Origin: Ignavibacteriota bacterium
GTDB lineage: Bacteria; Bacteroidota; Ignavibacteria; UBA10030; UBA6906
DNA length: 61,827 nt
Reading direction: 5' to 3'
NCBI GenBank assembly: GCA_003157485.1
Contig: PMJQ01000160.1
Location: 175-62,001, forward strand
Shown: positions 44,146 through 53,109 of the stretch, piece by piece
Layout: each line of letters starts with the position of its first letter
Position numbering within the stretch: the first letter of the stretch is position 1
Program-made: the position numbers and the translations under genes
Notes under the pieces: model-generated
The model's input: only the letters and a program-made list of their open reading frames with translations
The model's database searches: none
What the model was told of the DNA's origin: nothing

Positions 44146-45387
44146 TCACTTCTGATGAACAACATGTTCGCGACCGGCCGGGGATTCGAGCTGGCTCTCG
44201 GAATCGATGAGGAAGCCTCCGCTTGACGCCACCATCTCCCCCTCCTCCACCCCGCTCAGAATCTCCGTGTATCCGCCGGCGGTCACACCCACGGCGACGG
44301 TCCGGGGGACGAAATGGCCCGGCTCCGATTCGACCCAGACGACGGGGCGCCGGCCGGTGAAGAGCACGGCGGACGCGGGGACGACGAGCGCCGGGCGCGG
44401 AGCCGGCTTCAGCAGGACCCGCGCGAACATGTTCGGCTTCAGATTCCCTTCGGGGTTCGCCAGCTCCGTCCGGAACCGGAGCGTGCGCGAGTCGGCGTCG
44501 AGCGACGGCTCGATGAACCCGACGCGGCCGCTGAAGAGAAGCCCCGGGTACGCTTCGACCGTCACCCCCACAGGCTCCCCCGGACGGACGAAGGCGATCT
44601 CCTGTTCGGAGACAGAGGCAATGACCCAGACGCGGGAAAGATCAGCCAGCTCGAACAGCATCGTCCCCTCGTCGACATACTCCCCTTCCACGACGGACTT
44701 CCGTATCACCGTGCCGGCAATCGGAGAATAGTACACAGCGGGGCCCTTCGGGTCGCGGTCCCGCCCGAGGCGGGCGATCTGCGACGCGGTCAGCCCGAAC
44801 CGTTCGGTGAGCCTCTTCCGCGACGCCGCGACAAGCTCCCCGCGGACGGATTCATCCGTGCCCGACAGCGCGATCAGGTACTCCTCACCGGCGCTGACAA
44901 GATCGGGACTGTACAGGGAGAGGAGAGGCTCCCCTTTGCGGACAACCGCACCTGTCCTGTTCACGAAGAGACGTTCTATGCGGCCTCTCCCCCTTGCTGC
45001 GACAACAGACCGGGAGGGCTCAGCGAACGCGACGACACCGGGAACGGAGACCGAGTCCGACAGCGGAATCATCCGTGCCGCAAACGTCGTGATATCCGCC
45101 CGGACACGCCCCTCATCGGTAACGATCACTTCACCGGCCGCCCGGTGTTCGCCGGCGGCGTCGTGCCGGCCCGATATTTTCCTGACCAGCGTCATCCCGC
45201 AGACCGGGCATCGTCCCGGCCTGTACTGGATCACCGAAGGATGCATCGGACACGTATAGTATTCGACCCCCTCTCCGGGTTGTGCCGCCGCCGATTCGCC
45301 GGTTCGGTGACCGTGACTGAGGAACACGAATGCAATGGCAAGGGCGGCAAGCACGACCGCAGAGCCAAGAAGCACTAATCTCTTCAT
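44146..45387 (-). CDS. cusB: Metal efflux periplasmic adaptor with N-terminal heavy-metal-binding domain (CusB type)
   Basis: 413 aa. A signal-anchor helix (residues 4-24) is followed by a small heavy-metal-binding domain (about 43-67) of the form YYTCPMHPSV...GRCPVCGMTL, as found in CusB-type adaptors and some P-type ATPases. Then come barrel-sandwich, hairpin, beta-barrel and membrane-proximal domains (YYSPIAGTVIRKSVVEGEYVDEGT; VEAYPGLLFSGRVGFIEPSLD; VVPASAVLFTGRRPVVWVE). Start at 45387 with AAAGGG 7 nt upstream. Links CusA to the outer channel and hands metal over. Confidence 0.93.
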   Translation of the reverse strand: MKRLVLLGSAVVLAALAIAFVFLSHGHRTGESAAAQPGEGVEYYTCPMHPSVIQYRPGRCPVCGMTLVRKISGRHDAAGEHRAAGEVIVTDEGRVRADITTFAARMIPLSDSVSVPGVVAFAEPSRSVVAARGRGRIERLFVNRTGAVVRKGEPLLSLYSPDLVSAGEEYLIALSGTDESVRGELVAASRKRLTERFGLTASQIARLGRDRDPKGPAVYYSPIAGTVIRKSVVEGEYVDEGTMLFELADLSRVWVIASVSEQEIAFVRPGEPVGVTVEAYPGLLFSGRVGFIEPSLDADSRTLRFRTELANPEGNLKPNMFARVLLKPAPRPALVVPASAVLFTGRRPVVWVESEPGHFVPRTVAVGVTAGGYTEILSGVEEGEMVASSGGFLIDSESQLESPAGREHVVHQK

Positions 45388-45403
45388 CGTTGATCCCTTT
45401 TTG

Positions 45404-46663
45404 TCATCGAAGATCGGTAATGTCCCGCACGCCGATTTCCTTCTCCAGGCCGGCAAGTGAACGCGCAAAATCCATCCGGATCATGAGATCTTCCATCGAA
45501 AGATCCCTCAACGTCCTGCAGGAGTCGAGAACCATCAGGAGATCTCCTTTCCCCGACCCGTATGCCGCAAGCGCCGCACGGAGCGCCCCCTCCGCCCGGG
45601 GGAGAATCCTCGAGCGGTATGCCCCCGCCTGCTCCCTGTCTGAAACCGCCCTGGAATACTCCTGCCGGATCTCAGAGCGGACCATCGAACGGGACGCGGC
45701 GAGCGAGGCGGCCGCACTGCTGATCCCGGCTTCCGATTCGTCGATCCTCCCCGCGCGCGCGCCGAGCGTCCAGGGCGCAAACGGGAGCGTGATCCCCGCA
45801 GTAACTGTCCATCCGTTGAATCCGGTCAGCGGCGCCGTCATATACTGAACGCCGATCCGGAGATCGGGGAGATACTCCTGGCGGGCCTGCGTGAGAAGCG
45901 CCCTCTGTTCATCGACGACGAGGGAGTCGTGAAGGAGCATGGGTCTGTACTCCATCGCACGGGCGGTGAGCGTATCGAGAGAAACGTCAAGCGCGAGGGA
46001 ATCGGGCATCTCCGCGATCCCGATCGTGTCGGGATCCTGCCTGTCGAGTATCGCCATGATCATGGATTTCGCGGAGAGCTCCCGCTGCCGCAGTGAGATG
46101 AGAAGGTTGTCATTCCTTGCCGATTCCAGGGAGGCCTTCAGAACCTCCTCCTCCCCCGCACTCCCCGCGCGGTATCTGACACTCACAACCGCGAGCGCCT
46201 GCCGGAGAAGATCACCGGTGCGGCGGGCGAGCCCGATTGCATGCTGCAGATACCAGACCTCCGCATAAGCCGACTTCAGTCTATAGAGTACTTCGAATTC
46301 CTTCTCCATATGGTCGTGGTGGGCATGGTCCGCTCCGATCTCCGCAATTTCCCGACGCGTCGAGAGTTTGCCGGGGAACGGGACCATCTGCATGATTTCA
46401 ACGCGGGAGAACATCGCGTCGGAATACCGGAATTGCGGCATCCCTTCCCTCATGAACGTGAGCTCCGGCGGGGGGAGCGAGGCTTCGGAGGCAATCTTCG
46501 CTCCCATCACGTCCATTTGTGCCCGCACCCGTTCGATCTCCGGACTGTTCGCGAGCGATTCGCGGACGAGATCAACGAGACGGGTCGTATCCGGCCCGCC
46601 CGAACCGGAGAGCGCGGAGAGAGGAATACATGCAACAAGGAGACCGCAGAGATATGCAGTCAT
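45404..46663 (-). CDS. cusC: TolC-family outer membrane channel of the metal efflux system (CusC type)
   Basis: 419 aa. Signal sequence (MTAYLCGLLVACIPLSALS), then two long helical-hairpin repeats (LANSPEIERVRAQMDVMGAKI; LTQARQEYLPDLRIGVQYM), ending FARSLAGLEKEIG. A His cluster (HAHHDH) lies at the end of the first helix (46315-46330), which is unusual for the family. The M1 of a longer frame (46762) lacks support. First structural gene before cusB; 17 bp between them. Confidence 0.88.
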   Translation of the reverse strand: MTAYLCGLLVACIPLSALSGSGGPDTTRLVDLVRESLANSPEIERVRAQMDVMGAKIASEASLPPPELTFMREGMPQFRYSDAMFSRVEIMQMVPFPGKLSTRREIAEIGADHAHHDHMEKEFEVLYRLKSAYAEVWYLQHAIGLARRTGDLLRQALAVVSVRYRAGSAGEEEVLKASLESARNDNLLISLRQRELSAKSMIMAILDRQDPDTIGIAEMPDSLALDVSLDTLTARAMEYRPMLLHDSLVVDEQRALLTQARQEYLPDLRIGVQYMTAPLTGFNGWTVTAGITLPFAPWTLGARAGRIDESEAGISSAAASLAASRSMVRSEIRQEYSRAVSDREQAGAYRSRILPRAEGALRAALAAYGSGKGDLLMVLDSCRTLRDLSMEDLMIRMDFARSLAGLEKEIGVRDITDLR

Positions 46664-46780
46664 ATCAGCCCCCAGGCTATTGCTGAATATATCAGTGTGT
46701 TGCTGCACCGGGAAAAGCACCGGGAGGGCGGACGCGGCGCACAGGAAAAGACTGCACGTCATCCCGCCGGAGGAGGGAGA

Positions 46781-47173
46781 TCAGATCAGGAGCGAAGAAT
46801 TCAGGACAGGGATATCGTCGGGAGGAACCTGAGACTGACACTGCCGGGAAGCCCCCGGCACGACAGAGAAAGAAACGGCGAGAGGAACGCTGTATATTGC
46901 CGTACACGGGGCCGCCGGGTGAAACCCCGGAAGCTTTTTGACGGAAAGGAATTCGTTCGTATTCCTCTCTGCGGCGATAGAGGGAGAGCAGCACGGTCTC
47001 CCCTTTATGACGACATCGCCGCCGCCGTCATACTCGTGGCAGAAGGGGCACATCATCGAACCGGCGGCCTTTGGCATCGGGCATGAATTGACGAGTATCG
47101 GAAGCCCGACGTTGAAGACAAGGAAGAGGCCCGCCAGGAACAGACGCGAAATGTAGATTCCAGTCCGGTTCAT
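46781..47173 (-). CDS. Small Cys-rich exported protein, HYC_CC_PP-like, heading the cus operon
   Basis: 130 aa. A hydrophobic N-terminus (ISRLFLAGLFLVFNVGLPILV) is followed by NSC31, a CPFC pair (Cys42, Cys45), CC (Cys61-62), Cys90 and Cys112, then a PP pair (117-118) and an end DIPVLNSSLLI. The order single Cys, CC, PP and the hydrophobic end resemble the HYC_CC_PP proteins found beside copper-resistance genes in Bacteroidota, but here the first motif is NSC instead of HYC and a CxxC is added. Possibly a periplasmic metal-binding accessory. The promoter predicts a 2-4 nt leader. Family match is from memory. Confidence 0.7.
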   Translation of the reverse strand: MNRTGIYISRLFLAGLFLVFNVGLPILVNSCPMPKAAGSMMCPFCHEYDGGGDVVIKGRPCCSPSIAAERNTNEFLSVKKLPGFHPAAPCTAIYSVPLAVSFSVVPGASRQCQSQVPPDDIPVLNSSLLI

Positions 47174-47182
47174 ACTGTAGAA

Positions 47183-47211
47183 AATATATACAATCGCGCA
47201 GTCGTATGCAA
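47183..47211 (-). promoter_or_regulatory. Promoter of the cus operon
   Basis: Minus strand: TTGCAT (47206-47211), 17-bp spacer, TATATT (47183-47188). Transcription would begin about 2-4 nt before the ATG at 47173, and no ribosome binding site is present. Confidence 0.65.
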
Positions 47212-47252
47212 GTGGCTTATGCCAATGGCACTGGCAAATGGCTTCTGCATAC
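47204..47252. promoter_or_regulatory. Operator-like array: three 13-bp repeats within an inverted repeat
   Basis: On the minus strand GCCATTTGC, GCCATTGGC and GCCACTTGC (plus coordinates 47234-47242, 47221-47229, 47208-47216) recur with exactly 13-bp period, last copy overlapping the -35. GTATGCA (47204-47210) and TGCATAC (47246-47252) flank the block as perfect 7-bp arms. Confidence 0.65.
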
Positions 47253-47259
47253 GGCAGAA

Positions 47260-48381
47260 TTACACCATGAAAACACGGGGGACTCTGGGTGAGATGAGAC
47301 AGGTGACCTCGTACGGTATGGTCCCGATCGTGTCAGCGATATCCCACGCCGATATGGACATGTTTCCATCGGTCCCGATGAACGTCACCTCATCGCCGGC
47401 GCGGCACCCGGGGTCGGGACCGACGTCAATCATGCAGTGGTCCATGCATATTGTTCCGACGACGGGGTACTTCTTCCCCCCGATAAGAGCGGAGGCGCGG
47501 TTTGTGAGGAGCCGTGAAAACCCGTCGGCGTACCCGATAGGCACAGTGGCAATCGTGGTGGCAGCGGACGTTGTATAGCGGCGCCCGTACGAAATGCTCG
47601 TCCCTTTCCCCACACTGCGGAGCATGCTGATATTCGAAACGAGGGACATTACCGGCCTGACGGGAAACCGCTCGGTCATCGGAACTGAAGGAGTATAACC
47701 GTAGAGCATGATTCCGGGCCTGACCATCTCATAATGGGCCTCCGGCAGTGCAATCACCGCTCCGCTGTTTGCCATGTGCCTCACAGGCACCTCAATCCCC
47801 GAGCACCGGAGCTTCTCAACAACCTCGTTGAACCGGGTAATCTGGGTGACCGCAAACGCCGTGTCCGGTCCCTCCGACGTCGCAAAATGGCTGTATGCGC
47901 CCGCAATCTCGATTCGGGGGAGACGCAGGAGGGCGGCTATTTCGGCGGGTGCGGAGGCGTCGGAGAAGCCCAGCCGCCCCATCCCCGTGTCAATCTTCAC
48001 GTGAACCGGAGCGTTCGCTCCTCTTTGCGACGCGATCCGGCTGATTGCGGCCCCTCCTTCGGCGTTACTCACGGAGAGTATGATTCCCTCTGCGAGCGCA
48101 CTGTCGATCAGCGACTCCGGGGCGATCTCGAACACGAGTATCGGAGCGGCAATCCCGCTCTTCCGTAAATCAAGGGCTTCCGAGACCCGGGCAACCGCCA
48201 GCACGTCGACACCCCGGCGGATCGCTTCCCTGGAGAGTTCCGTGATCCCGTGCCCGTACGCGTTTGCCTTCACCACCGCCATGATCTTCGTCCCTATCCG
48301 GCAGTACGAGCGGACACAACCGATGTTGTGGCGGAAGGCATCAAGGCTGATGAGCGCGCGCGTCGAGGGGGCGGAATTCAT
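47260..48381 (-). CDS. alr: Alanine racemase
   Basis: 373 aa, PLP enzyme making D-alanine for peptidoglycan. The PLP lysine is Lys38 in MAVVKANAYGHG. Also HVKIDTGMGRLGF, HMANSGAVI, RPGIMLYGYTP, the catalytic tyrosine region ISYGRRYTT, and the conserved TICMDHCMIDVG with GDEVTFIG. Full length. Divergent from the S9 peptidase operon, and 3' end close to the operator region of the cus operon. Confidence 0.97.
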   Translation of the reverse strand: MNSAPSTRALISLDAFRHNIGCVRSYCRIGTKIMAVVKANAYGHGITELSREAIRRGVDVLAVARVSEALDLRKSGIAAPILVFEIAPESLIDSALAEGIILSVSNAEGGAAISRIASQRGANAPVHVKIDTGMGRLGFSDASAPAEIAALLRLPRIEIAGAYSHFATSEGPDTAFAVTQITRFNEVVEKLRCSGIEVPVRHMANSGAVIALPEAHYEMVRPGIMLYGYTPSVPMTERFPVRPVMSLVSNISMLRSVGKGTSISYGRRYTTSAATTIATVPIGYADGFSRLLTNRASALIGGKKYPVVGTICMDHCMIDVGPDPGCRAGDEVTFIGTDGNMSISAWDIADTIGTIPYEVTCLISPRVPRVFMV

Positions 48382-48425
48382 CGTGCGTGTATGAACCAGG
48401 TGGTGAATAGCCTACGGGTTGCATG

Positions 48426-48454
48426 AATATCGACAGTGGGAGAGTGATTTGCAA
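48426..48454 (-). promoter_or_regulatory. Promoter of alr
   Basis: Minus strand: TTGCAA (48449-48454), 17-bp spacer, GATATT (48426-48431). Nearby GGTTGCA/TGCAACC (48417-48423, 48450-48456) form an inverted repeat overlapping the -35. Confidence 0.5.
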
Positions 48455-48458
48455 CCGA

Positions 48459-48487
48459 TTGATTTTGCTCTACGCGTTTGGTAAGTT
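48459..48487 (+). promoter_or_regulatory. Promoter of the S9 peptidase operon
   Basis: TTGATT (48459-48464), 17-bp spacer, TAAGTT (48482-48487). It is placed back to back with the alr promoter, with a leader of about 67 nt. Confidence 0.5.
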
Positions 48488-48560
48488 CTGACCATTCCAT
48501 CGCGCAGTTGTGCGGCAGCCCCCTTTCCAAATCATGATCTCTCCGACCCGGAATCAGCCG

Positions 48561-50633
48561 ATGAAACTCTTCCTGTTCATACTCAGTGCAGCCTGTTGTC
48601 TTTTCCATGCGGAGGCGCAGAAGCGCGCGTTCATGATTGCTGACCTCTACGCGATACGAAGCGTCGAAGATCCGCGGATATCCCCCGACGGGAGAAGAGT
48701 GGCGTTCGTCCTGAGAGAGGACGACCTGGCAGCCGGGAAATCATACGCCGCCCTTTACGTGATGGACCGCGACGGAGGGAACCAGAGACGTCTGACGCCG
48801 GAAAAGGGGAACGACACTCACCCCCGCTGGTCGCCTGACGGATCGTCCCTTCTCTTCCTCTCCACAGGTGAAAATGGAGCCCAGGCGTATGTGCTCACAC
48901 TGGAGGGGGAGGAATCAAAACAGCTGACGGAATTTTCCGCCGGCGTGGCCGACCCCGAATGGACAAAGGACGGCGCGGGAATCGTCTTCACCTCGGACGT
49001 CTATCCCGAATGCGGGGCCGATAACGGGTGCAACGGCCGCATCGAGAAGTCGAGGGCCGGCGGGCCGCTCGCGGCGCATATGGCGGATGGACTTCTCTAC
49101 CGGCACTGGACGCAGTGGCGGGACGGGAAGAGGACGCACATCATCAGGTTCACGATCTCCGGGGGGACATACACCGACCTGACACCCGGGGAGTTCGACT
49201 CCCCCCCCTTCTCGCTCGGCGGAGTGGGGTTTGACCTCTCCCCCGACGGGAAAGAGGTCTGCTTTGTCTCACAGAGGGACGGGATGGACGCCACGTCGAC
49301 GAACAAGGATATACTGAGCGTGCAGACCGGCGGAGGGACCGCAGCGAACCTGACGGCGGGGAACAAGGCGTATGACGGGGACCCGGCGTATGCCCCGGAC
49401 GGGAGGTACATCGCGTACCGCACACAGAGAGTGCCCGGCTATGAATCGGACAGGTTCCTCCTCGCGCTCTACGACCGCGCGACCGGGAAGAGCAGGATAC
49501 TCACCGAACATTTCGACAACTGGGTCGACGAGATTGCCTGGAGCCCCGACTCGAAGAGCATCTATTTCACTGCGGAGGTGGAAGGACGGGTCCCTCTGTA
49601 CAGGCTCGACATCAATTCCGGCGGGATCACGAAGCTGTACGGGACGGGAATGATCGACGCGTTCGTGATTGCGCCTGATGGGGCATCGGCGGTTTTTGTC
49701 CGCCGGACCGTCGGCGAACCCCGGGAACTCTGGAGCGTGCCGACTTCGACGGGGACGGCCGCGCGCCTGACGTTCTTCAACAGGGAGCTCGCCGACGCCG
49801 TCGATATCCGCCCTGCACAGGAGATGTGGATCCCCTCCCCCACCGGCCACAGGATACACACCTTTCTTGTCACTCCGCACGGGTTCGACCCGAAGAGAAA
49901 ATACCCCCTCATCATCAACGTCCACGGAGGACCGCAGATGCAGTGGGCTGATGCGTTCAGGGGAGACTGGCAGGTGTACCCGGGCGCCGGGTACATCGTC
50001 GCGTTCCCCAACCCGACGGGGTCAACGGGGTACGGACAGAAGTTCACGGAGGGAATTTCGAAAGATTGGGGCGGGAAGGTGTTCCGGGACATCATGGCGG
50101 TGACCGATTCGCTCGGGAAGCTCCCCTATGTCGATGGAGACAGGATGGGAGCCATGGGCTGGTCGTACGGGGGGACAATGATGATGTGGCTCGAAGGACA
50201 TACGACGAGATTCAGGGCCATCGCCAGCATGATGGGTGTATACGATCTGACGGCGATGCACGGGGGGACCGAGGAACTCTGGTTCCCCGAATACGAGCTC
50301 GGAGGGACCCCCTGGTCGTCGCACCTGTACGCAGAGCTCTCGCCGAACATGTCCGTCAAGAAATTCAAGACTCCGTGCCTTGTGCTGACGGGGGAGCGGG
50401 ACTACAGGGTCCCGTACACGCAGAGCCTCGAGTTTTTCACCGACCTCCAGGAGATGCACGTCCCTTCGCGGCTCATCGTCTTCTCGAACGACGGGCACTG
50501 GCCGAGCGGGGTGAAGTCGATGCCGTTTTATTATAACGCTCACCTCGACTGGTTCCACAGGTACGTGGGAGGAGATCCCGCTCCGTACGACATGACGAAA
50601 ATGCTCAGGAACCAGGCGCTCAACGACAAATGA
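48561..50633 (+). CDS. S9-family prolyl-oligopeptidase-like peptidase, exported
   Basis: 690 aa. A signal peptide (MKLFLFILSAACCLFHAEAQ) is followed by a WD/PD40-type beta-propeller (residues about 30-420; repeated ...PRWSPDGSSLLF, DPEWTKDGAGIVF, AWSPDSKSIYFT). The C-terminal alpha/beta hydrolase has nucleophile GWSYGGTMM, Asp in LTGERDYRVPY and His in NDGHWPS. Resembles acylaminoacyl/dipeptidyl peptidases that cut short peptides. Start at 48561 chosen for the signal peptide; GGAA is 7 nt upstream. Overlaps the AMP nucleosidase start by 4 bp. Confidence 0.95.
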   Translation: MKLFLFILSAACCLFHAEAQKRAFMIADLYAIRSVEDPRISPDGRRVAFVLREDDLAAGKSYAALYVMDRDGGNQRRLTPEKGNDTHPRWSPDGSSLLFLSTGENGAQAYVLTLEGEESKQLTEFSAGVADPEWTKDGAGIVFTSDVYPECGADNGCNGRIEKSRAGGPLAAHMADGLLYRHWTQWRDGKRTHIIRFTISGGTYTDLTPGEFDSPPFSLGGVGFDLSPDGKEVCFVSQRDGMDATSTNKDILSVQTGGGTAANLTAGNKAYDGDPAYAPDGRYIAYRTQRVPGYESDRFLLALYDRATGKSRILTEHFDNWVDEIAWSPDSKSIYFTAEVEGRVPLYRLDINSGGITKLYGTGMIDAFVIAPDGASAVFVRRTVGEPRELWSVPTSTGTAARLTFFNRELADAVDIRPAQEMWIPSPTGHRIHTFLVTPHGFDPKRKYPLIINVHGGPQMQWADAFRGDWQVYPGAGYIVAFPNPTGSTGYGQKFTEGISKDWGGKVFRDIMAVTDSLGKLPYVDGDRMGAMGWSYGGTMMMWLEGHTTRFRAIASMMGVYDLTAMHGGTEELWFPEYELGGTPWSSHLYAELSPNMSVKKFKTPCLVLTGERDYRVPYTQSLEFFTDLQEMHVPSRLIVFSNDGHWPSGVKSMPFYYNAHLDWFHRYVGGDPAPYDMTKMLRNQALNDK

Positions 50634-51400
50634 AAACAAAGGAACAGATTGTCGCCAACTGGCTCCCCCGGTATACCGGGACGCCGCTCGACGGCTTTGC
50701 GAAACACATCCTTCTTGTGAACTTCAACTCGTACGTTGAACAGTTCGCCGCATGGCACCGCGTCCCGGTTCGGGGGAAGGACCGGCCGATGCCGAACGCC
50801 ACCGCGGACGGGATCACGATCATCAATTTCGGCATGGGGAGCGCCAACGCCGCGACGATGATGGATCTTCTCGCCGGCGTCAGGCCGAAAGCCTGCCTGT
50901 TCCTCGGAAAATGCGGCGGGCTCAAGAAGAAGAACAGGCTGGGGGACCTGATACTTCCGATCGCCGCAATACGGGGGGAGGGAACGTCCATCGACTATTT
51001 CCCCGCGGAGGTCCCCGCGCTCCCGTCGTTCAATCTGCAGAAAGCGATCTCGACGACGATCCGTAACCATGCGAAGGATTACTGGACGGGGACGGTATAC
51101 ACGACGAACCGGCGCGTGTGGGAACACGATGAGGTGTTCAAACAGTACCTCCGCCGGATCCGCGTGATGGCAATCGACATGGAAACCGCAACGATATTCG
51201 TCACCGGGTTTCACAACAAGATCCCGACGGGCGCGCTCCTCCTTGTTTCCGACCAGCCGATGATCCCGGAGGGGGTGAAGACCGCGGAGAGCGACAGGCG
51301 GGTAACGCGCGAGTTCGGGGACATCCACCTGAAGATCGGCATCGATTCTCTTGCAGAGCTCATCAACAACGGCCTGACTGTCAAACACCTGAGATTCTGA
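50630..51400 (+). CDS. amn: AMP nucleosidase (short form)
   Basis: 256 aa. Phosphorylase-fold enzyme hydrolysing AMP to adenine and ribose-5-phosphate. Motifs: INFGMGSANAATMMDLLAG, LFLGKCGGLKKKNRLGDLILP, GEGTSIDYFP, MAIDMETATIFVTG and LLLVSDQPM. E. coli Amn is about twice this size with an extra N-terminal domain; the Bacteroidota form is this length. Translationally coupled to the S9 gene (ATGA). Confidence 0.92.
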   Translation: MKTKEQIVANWLPRYTGTPLDGFAKHILLVNFNSYVEQFAAWHRVPVRGKDRPMPNATADGITIINFGMGSANAATMMDLLAGVRPKACLFLGKCGGLKKKNRLGDLILPIAAIRGEGTSIDYFPAEVPALPSFNLQKAISTTIRNHAKDYWTGTVYTTNRRVWEHDEVFKQYLRRIRVMAIDMETATIFVTGFHNKIPTGALLLVSDQPMIPEGVKTAESDRRVTREFGDIHLKIGIDSLAELINNGLTVKHLRF

Positions 51401-51424
51401 CGCGGAATTCCCGACGGGACACCC

Positions 51425-52540
51425 ATGAGCCTCTTTTCCCTCCTCCCGATCCTGTTCGCGCTCTTTGCCTCACCCCCCGATGCGGCGACGAAGCGGGCAC
51501 CGCAGGCCCCCGTCCTCAAGCCGTTCGGCGCGATGACGGAGGAACGCGCGTCCCACACGGCCACGCTCCTCCCGGATGGAAGGGTGCTTATCGCGGGGGG
51601 GTTCCGGAAAATATCCGGGCGGGACGACGAGATCTACACGTCGAGCGCCGAACTCTTCGATCCGCAGACGAAGAAGTTCAGCAGTACCGGGGAGATGGCC
51701 TATGCGCGGGGTGGGCACACGGCGACGCTCCTCAGGGGGGGCGGGCTCGTGCTCATTGCCGGAGGGTGGAATCTTATGGGGGTCATCTCGAGCGCGGAGC
51801 TGTACGAACCCGCGAGCGAAAAATTCACGACGATCGGCAGCATGACGATGCGCAGGGGAGGCTGCACGGCTACGCTCCTGAACGACGGACGTGTCCTCAT
51901 CTGCGGCGGGACCGGACGCGACGTCACGGCAAGCGCGGAGTTGTTCGATCCGGCACGAAAATCGTTCACAGCGACCGGGCCCATGACCGTCCCCAGGTAT
52001 TCACATGCCGCGATACTCATACCCGGCGGGCGCGTTCTCATTACCGGAGGGCTGACACGCCGCGACGTCGTTCTCTCCTCCTGCGAACTTTACGATCCGG
52101 ATGCCGGGACGTTCACGCTGGTAGGCGACATGGCGGAGCCCCGCTGCAAGCAGGCGGCCGTCGGTCTCTCCAGGGGAGAGGTTCTGATACTGGGGGGGAC
52201 GGACGAGACGACGTGGAGAGGGGACCTTGCCCTCATTGAACGGTACGACATCGAGACGGGAAAATTCGTCAGGATCCCGGACATGAAGCATCCCCGGGCC
52301 AGGTTCGCCACGGCGGTCGCACCCCTCGCGGACGGAAGCCTTGTCGTTGCTGGAGGAGACCAGGCAATCGAGATACTAAGCTCCGCGGGGGGAGAGGCCG
52401 AGCCCTCCGTCGCCGCGGCCCTCGACCGGCCGTATTTCTATTCGACCGCAACGGCATTGTACACGGGGTCCGTCCTGATACTCGGCGGATACGACGACAA
52501 AGGGGAGACGACGGACAGGGCATGGCTCTTCAGGAAGTAG
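51425..52540 (+). CDS. Kelch-repeat beta-propeller protein, exported
   Basis: 371 aa with a short N-terminal hydrophobic segment (SLFSLLPILFALFASPP). Five to six kelch blades follow, each with HTATLLPDGRVLIAGG-like strand, S-x-A-E-L-Y/F-D-P and a T-x-x-G-x-M-x-x-x-R turn; the repeats start at about residues 43, 95, 145, 192 and 245. Probably a surface or periplasmic binding propeller; ligand unknown. Codon 1 at 51425 follows amn by 24 bp and the last 19 bp overlap the next gene. Confidence 0.88.
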   Translation: MSLFSLLPILFALFASPPDAATKRAPQAPVLKPFGAMTEERASHTATLLPDGRVLIAGGFRKISGRDDEIYTSSAELFDPQTKKFSSTGEMAYARGGHTATLLRGGGLVLIAGGWNLMGVISSAELYEPASEKFTTIGSMTMRRGGCTATLLNDGRVLICGGTGRDVTASAELFDPARKSFTATGPMTVPRYSHAAILIPGGRVLITGGLTRRDVVLSSCELYDPDAGTFTLVGDMAEPRCKQAAVGLSRGEVLILGGTDETTWRGDLALIERYDIETGKFVRIPDMKHPRARFATAVAPLADGSLVVAGGDQAIEILSSAGGEAEPSVAAALDRPYFYSTATALYTGSVLILGGYDDKGETTDRAWLFRK

Positions 52541-53109
52541 CGATACGGGAGTTCTGGCGGGGTTTCCTGCGGGAGGAGGAGGCGATCTACGGCGGGGCGG
52601 AACTCAACGCGGTGCTCAGGGAGCTCATCGAGCGGGTGCACCCGGATCTGGAATTTGACATCGGGCCGCTCGACGGAGGGAGGAGGAAGATCGTGATAAG
52701 CGCAGGGGGGATCCGCGAGGCGTTCCCGGCCGTTGAAGCGCTCGCGCAAGGGGCCCCGCAGCTCAACCGGTGGGAGGTCGTCCGCTACAGGCAGCGCCGC
52801 CCCCTCAGGGGGAAGTTCGCCATCGGGGGGCTCACACTCTCCCCCGACACGATCCGGTTCGAGATTTCCTCCGGCGGTCCGGGCGCCGGGATCGTCCTCT
52901 ACATGCCGGGATATACGCGCGCGGAGCATTCCCGGTACCTCGCACTCGCACTCCTTCTCCTTGACACGCTCCTCGGTGAATACGACGTGGAGATGAAACT
53001 CGGAACGATCGGGATCGAGCCGTCCGAGAAGGAGAACTCTTCGCGTGCTTTGACACTCGACCGCCTCCCGGGCGTATTCGACGCATACGCCCATGAGTCA
53101 CGCAACTGA
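52522..53109 (+). CDS. Conserved-looking cytoplasmic protein of unknown function
   Basis: 195 aa, no signal peptide or membrane segment. Mixed alpha/beta: LNAVLRELIERVHPDLEFDIGPLDGGRRKIVI, then AFPAVEALAQGAPQLNRWEVVRYRQRR, then GFxLSPDT-like strand LTLSPDTIRFEIS and a final LLLDTLLGEYDVEMKLGTIG. I do not recognise the family with certainty; the layout recalls small DUF families found beside housekeeping genes. It overlaps the kelch gene by 19 bp and ybaK by 17 bp, so it belongs to the operon. Confidence 0.75.
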   Translation: MALQEVAIREFWRGFLREEEAIYGGAELNAVLRELIERVHPDLEFDIGPLDGGRRKIVISAGGIREAFPAVEALAQGAPQLNRWEVVRYRQRRPLRGKFAIGGLTLSPDTIRFEISSGGPGAGIVLYMPGYTRAEHSRYLALALLLLDTLLGEYDVEMKLGTIGIEPSEKENSSRALTLDRLPGVFDAYAHESRN

